43,168 nt of DNA, taken from positions 1 through 43,168 of the forward strand of contig NZ_AZRN01000002.1 in the NCBI RefSeq assembly GCF_002895565.1, read 5' to 3'. Both the position numbers and the translations under genes were made by a program. Positions 39,757 to 43,168 of this stretch are shown here, in pieces. The notes under the pieces are model-generated. The model saw only the letters and a list, made by a program, of their open reading frames with translations, had not been told where the DNA came from and did not search any database. How positions within the stretch are numbered: position 1 is the first letter of the stretch; every line of letters starts with the position of its first letter. Source of the stretch: Petrotoga mexicana DSM 14811. Its GTDB lineage: Bacteria > Thermotogota > Thermotogae > Petrotogales > Petrotogaceae.

Positions 39757-41481
39757 ATGATAGACAGATCGATTTTAAAAAACATCCCTAAAAAACCAGG
39801 GGTATATATTTTTAAAAACAATAAAGGTGATCCTATATATATAGGCAAGGCAAAAAACTTAAAAAACAGAGTTTCTTCATACTTTAACAAGAAAAATTAC
39901 ATAGGAAATGAAAAAACTTATGAAATGCTAGAAAAAGCTGCAAATTTAGACTACATAATAACTTCAAATGAAAATCAAGCATTTATATTAGAAGCCAACC
40001 TCATCTATGTTCATAAGCCAAAATACAATATAATGCTAAAAGATACACGAGTGTATCCATATATCTTAGTTACGGATGAACAATTTCCCAAGATAAAATA
40101 CGTTCGAACAAAAAAAGAAGAAAAGGGTAAATACTATGGTCCATATTCTGATGTGAAATTTGTAAAAGATGTTATTGAAGTACTGCAAAGTGTTTATAAG
40201 ATCAGAAGTTGTGACAGAGATTTAAGCAGAAAAAGCAAACCATGTTTCCTTTACCATTTAGGAAGATGTTATGGTCCATGTTACAAGGACGTAGACGAAA
40301 CGGTATATCAAGAATCAGTGGAAAAGGTTAAAAAAGTTTTATCAGGAGACATTGAAGAAGTGAAGAACTATCTTCAAAAAGCCATGAAAGATTATGCCAA
40401 AATAAAAAACTATGAAAAAGCTGCTCAGATGCGTGACACGCTGTTCAAATTAGAAAATTTATTTGAAGAAGTAGCTGTTGAATACAAAAACGGAAAAAAT
40501 TTAGATATAATAATGTATGAACCTCCAGTTTATTTAGTTTTAATAGTAAGAAAAGGATACTTAATTTCAAAGCTTTCCTTTACAATGGAAGGAACGTTAG
40601 AAGAGTTCTTGTATCAATACTATATTGTAAGAAAGAATGAGCCGCCTTCTTTGATATCGACACTATACAAAGAAGAAATTTCTTCAGAAATCTTGGATTT
40701 TCTTAAAGAAAAAGGCTTAAAAAGGATAGAAAAGATTGGTAAAAGTTCTAAAATATACGAAATGGCTTATACAAATTTGCAAGAAGAAATCAAAAGGCAA
40801 AAAGACTTAAGCTATGCCTTAAAACAGGCAAAAGAGATACTTTCATTGAAAAAAGAGCCAAAAATTATTGAAGGGATAGACATATCTCATCTTCAAGGAT
40901 TATATACCGTTGCATCTTTAGTGCGTTTCGAAAACGGCAAGCCCAAAAAAGAAGGATACAGGAAGTATCGTTTAGATAATATAAAAGCGCCAGATGACTT
41001 TGAAAGTATCAGAACAGTTATAAAAAGAAGATATCAAAAGCATGAATTACCTGATCTGTTATTCATTGATGGAGGAAAAGGACAGGTAAATTCGGCTGTA
41101 GAATCACTAAAAGAAATCGGCTATTCTTTAAAAGATGTGGATGTTGTCGGCATTGCCAAAGAAGATGAAAGGATAGTTTTACCAGGTGATATACCCGATC
41201 TTCACTTACCTCTGGATCATCCAGTTTTAAGATTACTTATATACGTAAGAGATGAGACTCATAGATTTGCCATAGGTTTTAACAGAAGTCTCAGAAGTAA
41301 ACGATTCGAAAAAACCAAATTGGATGATATTTATGGTATAGGTCCAAAGAGGAAAAAAGAATTAATAAAGCATTTTGGAGGAATTCAAAAAGTATTGGAA
41401 GCATCAACTGAAGAAATATCAAAAGTCGTTAAAAGTGAAAAAATTGCGAAAAGAATAAAAGAAAGTTTAGGAGAGAAATGA
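39757..41481 (+). CDS. uvrC: Excinuclease ABC subunit C (UvrC)
   Basis: A 574-residue nuclease that makes both incisions in nucleotide excision repair. The GIY-YIG domain (about 10-95) begins PGVYIFKNNKGDPIYIGKAK. A Cys-containing segment SKPCFLYHLGRCYGPC follows, then the UVR motif (about 205-240: KNYEKAAQMRDTLFKLE), the RNase H-like domain (about 370-520: IEGIDISHLQGLYTVASLV, LLFIDGGKGQVNSA, RDETHRFAIGFNR) and C-terminal helix-hairpin-helix (DDIYGIGPKRKKELIKHFGG). Slightly shorter than the E. coli protein but complete. GGAGGG precedes the ATG. Confidence 0.96.
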   Translation: MIDRSILKNIPKKPGVYIFKNNKGDPIYIGKAKNLKNRVSSYFNKKNYIGNEKTYEMLEKAANLDYIITSNENQAFILEANLIYVHKPKYNIMLKDTRVYPYILVTDEQFPKIKYVRTKKEEKGKYYGPYSDVKFVKDVIEVLQSVYKIRSCDRDLSRKSKPCFLYHLGRCYGPCYKDVDETVYQESVEKVKKVLSGDIEEVKNYLQKAMKDYAKIKNYEKAAQMRDTLFKLENLFEEVAVEYKNGKNLDIIMYEPPVYLVLIVRKGYLISKLSFTMEGTLEEFLYQYYIVRKNEPPSLISTLYKEEISSEILDFLKEKGLKRIEKIGKSSKIYEMAYTNLQEEIKRQKDLSYALKQAKEILSLKKEPKIIEGIDISHLQGLYTVASLVRFENGKPKKEGYRKYRLDNIKAPDDFESIRTVIKRRYQKHELPDLLFIDGGKGQVNSAVESLKEIGYSLKDVDVVGIAKEDERIVLPGDIPDLHLPLDHPVLRLLIYVRDETHRFAIGFNRSLRSKRFEKTKLDDIYGIGPKRKKELIKHFGGIQKVLEASTEEISKVVKSEKIAKRIKESLGEK

Positions 41482-41482
41482 T

Positions 41483-42268
41483 TTGGAAGAACTAATCAAA
41501 TTTGCCGAAAATTACTTAAATAAATACAAGAACTTTTTAGCCGAGGAGTTTCAACATTTTTTCTTTGGTACTGTTTACGATAGCGAAGATAAATTTCCAG
41601 TCTACTGTATTTTTATAGATGAAGACGGAAGAGTTTTTGAAACTTTTGGACCTGATAAACCAGGAAAAGTTATGAGTGTCCTATACCCTACTTATTACAA
41701 TGATTCTGATATATTAGTAAATAAATACACAGAACTATCAAGACAATACAATAAAATAGTACAACCCAATACGGCATTTGGTATTGTACAATCGCCTTTT
41801 AAAATTACATCGTACAGGGTATGGGGAAACGAAAGACTCATAAAAAAACTCATATTTTCCGAAAAGTTAAAGGGAGAAGAATACATTTCTCTCCATCAGA
41901 ACATAACAGATGAGAAATTGAAATTCATAATTGAACATTACAAGCAATGGGATGATGACATATTTTATTTTCCATATTTGAAGGATATTCATGTTTTATT
42001 TAGAGTTCCTGATTATATAAGCAGTTCAGAAGTATCCATATATATAGAAATTGGACGAATATTAAAAGAAAAAGTCCTTCAAAGATACGATTTTTTGGAA
42101 AATTCTTACAAACTCCCAGAAATGAAAGTTAAAACACCAGCATTAGCTGTATTCAAAGTACCTGCAGACCGCATCCTTGATGTAGACTTCAAATCTATTT
42201 ATGATCAAGTTATCAAAAAGACTGCTAAAATAGTTGAACAAATTAATGAAATAGAAATTGAATTATAA
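41483..42268 (+). CDS. Unrecognised cytoplasmic protein
   Basis: A 261-residue protein whose family I do not recognise. It has no signal peptide, membrane segment or Cys cluster. It is rich in aromatic and charged residues (EEFQHFFFGTVYDSEDKFPV, HYKQWDDDIFYFPYLKDIHV) and ends in a helical acidic stretch (KTAKIVEQINEIEIEL). The TTG start follows AGGAGAG, one base after the uvrC stop, so it is in the uvrC transcript. A repair link is possible but rests on position alone. Confidence 0.7.
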   Translation: MEELIKFAENYLNKYKNFLAEEFQHFFFGTVYDSEDKFPVYCIFIDEDGRVFETFGPDKPGKVMSVLYPTYYNDSDILVNKYTELSRQYNKIVQPNTAFGIVQSPFKITSYRVWGNERLIKKLIFSEKLKGEEYISLHQNITDEKLKFIIEHYKQWDDDIFYFPYLKDIHVLFRVPDYISSSEVSIYIEIGRILKEKVLQRYDFLENSYKLPEMKVKTPALAVFKVPADRILDVDFKSIYDQVIKKTAKIVEQINEIEIEL

Positions 42269-42315
42269 AAGTATAGGGCGCTATAAAAGTAATTAATCAT
42301 CAAAAGGAGAGAAGA

Positions 42316-42840
42316 ATGAAAGTAAACATTGAAGATTATTATAAAAGAACAAATCAAAATATAACGCCAAAAAGTTTAAAAAAAGAAAAAAAATCTCCTT
42401 TCACCCTCGCTGAAATGTTGTATGGAACATTTAATACAGTTATTTCTGTACTATTTATATTACTCATATTAATAACGAACACCTTAAAACCTATCATAAA
42501 TGATATAATTAACCCCAATTTTCCATTAGAAACCAGACAAATATTTTTTCTGTCTATATTAATACTTATATTAGGAATATTATTTGAAATATATGCCATA
42601 GAAAAAGCTAGACTCCACAGATATTCGGTAACAGGAGCTATCATATTTTTCTTTTCACTTTTTATGGCTTTTTCTATAACTTATATAATAATAAAATACT
42701 CTTTAAACTGGGTAGGAATTCAGCTATTCGGTCAAACTGAAATAGGCCAAAACAAATGGTTTTATTTACCTTCCATAGTCTATTTGGGATACTCAATATT
42801 CAATATATACTACTCTTTTGCTTTGATGAATTCACAATAA
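42316..42840 (+). CDS. Unrecognised four-helix membrane protein
   Basis: A 174-residue protein with a basic N-terminal tail of about 30 residues (SLKKEKKSPF) and four hydrophobic helices at about 37-57, 75-95, 105-127 and 149-169. No recognisable motif. GGAGAG precedes the ATG closely. It is the last gene before the rRNA promoter, 27 bp upstream of the -35, and I see no terminator between, so read-through into the rRNA leader is possible. Confidence 0.7.
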   Translation: MKVNIEDYYKRTNQNITPKSLKKEKKSPFTLAEMLYGTFNTVISVLFILLILITNTLKPIINDIINPNFPLETRQIFFLSILILILGILFEIYAIEKARLHRYSVTGAIIFFFSLFMAFSITYIIIKYSLNWVGIQLFGQTEIGQNKWFYLPSIVYLGYSIFNIYYSFALMNSQ

Positions 42841-42867
42841 TTTTCAAATAAGTTCATAAAAAAGAAA

Positions 42868-42897
42868 TTGACAAAGTGGAGAGAGATGTGGTAATAT
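42868..42897 (+). promoter_or_regulatory. rRNA operon promoter
   Basis: TTGACA (42868-42873), an 18-bp spacer, TAATAT (42892-42897). A transcript would begin about 160 nt before the mature 16S. Only one such promoter is visible. Confidence 0.7.
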
Positions 42898-42954
42898 ATA
42901 CAACGCTGATGGATGAAAAGGAAAAAGAGCAGATGAAAAAAGCGTAGAGAAATT

Positions 42955-43042
42955 GTTGAGAATGGAGTTTGCGTTACGGAGCGAACGAAGGAACGGTGAA
43001 TATAGGAGAGAGATTCTCAACGAGAGTTGGTCTTTGAAAAGT
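42955..43042 (+). promoter_or_regulatory. rRNA leader: inverted repeat and boxA-like antitermination site
   Basis: GTTGAGAAT (42955-42963) pairs with ATTCTCAAC (43013-43021), a perfect 9-bp stem around 49 nt. Just after it, TGGTCTTTGAAAAGT (43028-43042) resembles the boxA of rRNA leaders (TGYTCTTTGAAAA) bound by NusB/NusE. Confidence 0.6.
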
Positions 43043-43065
43043 AGATAGAGGAGACTGAAGAGTTT

Positions 43066-43168
43066 AGGATGAAGGGTTTGATCCTGGCTCAGGGTAAACG
43101 CTGGCGGCGTGCGTAACACATGCAAGTCGGACGGGTTATACTTCTTAGGAAGTATAATCAGTGGCGAA
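43066..43168 (+). rRNA. 16S rRNA, 5' end only (runs off the window)
   Basis: Contains GGGTTTGATCCTGGCTCAGG, the universal 5' primer site, then ACGCTGGCGGCGTGCGTAAC and ACATGCAAGTC. The start is set by aligning with E. coli position 1, six bases before the A of TGAAG, so it is good to a few bases. The GGTAAACGCTGGCGGCGTGC form is the kind I associate with Petrotoga. Confidence 0.96.

Overview
The window comes from an AT-rich member of the Thermotogota, most probably the Petrotogaceae (Petrotoga-like). The evidence is the first ~100 nt of a 16S rRNA gene at the right edge, a CheX gene behind two aminoacyl-tRNA synthetases, a lysine-type-looking MurE, secreted proteins suited to a cell with an outer sheath, and heavy use of TTG and GTG starts behind strong Shine-Dalgarno (SD) sequences. 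I could not run a search, so the genus is an inference.

Layout. 1-9267 (minus strand): a GlmL/MutL-type ATPase overlapping an aminotransferase, an rRNA m5U methyltransferase, and the peptidoglycan precursor operon murE-murF-mraY-murD with overlapping genes. 9343-15244 (plus): the heat-shock repressor hrcA behind a CIRCE operator, then grpE, dnaJ, a YitT-type membrane protein, a CorC/HlyC CBS protein and cytidine deaminase. 15489-19786 (plus): Nudix hydrolase, gltX, cysS, cheX and rpmB, closed by a terminator, followed by two tRNA genes on the minus strand. 20054-29922: a 9-10 kb accessory-looking block of secreted proteins with a regulator. 30201-39542 (plus): DUF177-rpmF-plsX-glmS, rsfS, rpsB, miaB, an esterase, a FolT-like ECF S component, prmA and a DUF501 protein. 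39757-43168 (plus): uvrC, two unrecognised genes, then an rRNA promoter, leader and 16S start.

The most interesting block is 20054-29922. Three small secreted proteins share a 'P-V-[FY]-[IL]-x-VP' start and a 'K-[IV]-[AG]-[DN]' C-terminal strand. A 403-residue-class protein appears to be three copies of a related domain. Next to them lie a large Ig-like secreted protein, a short secretin and an outer-membrane-like beta protein in overlapping frames, then a split SARP/BTAD-type regulator and a PAS-GGDEF diguanylate cyclase. A hairpin terminator separates the likely major subunit from the assembly genes. I read this as a candidate surface-fibre or sheath export system; that function is inference.

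Three other themes recur. (1) Eight intergenic clusters of a GC-rich modular repeat stand out in AT-rich DNA. Their hairpins show compensatory changes, one cluster sits between 13-bp direct repeats, and one supplies the C-terminus of a protein. (2) Two genes, cheX and the diguanylate cyclase, seem to start at ATA, each with a 7-nt gap from a good SD. (3) The SARP-type regulator is interrupted by a frameshift between a T run and an (AT)n run.
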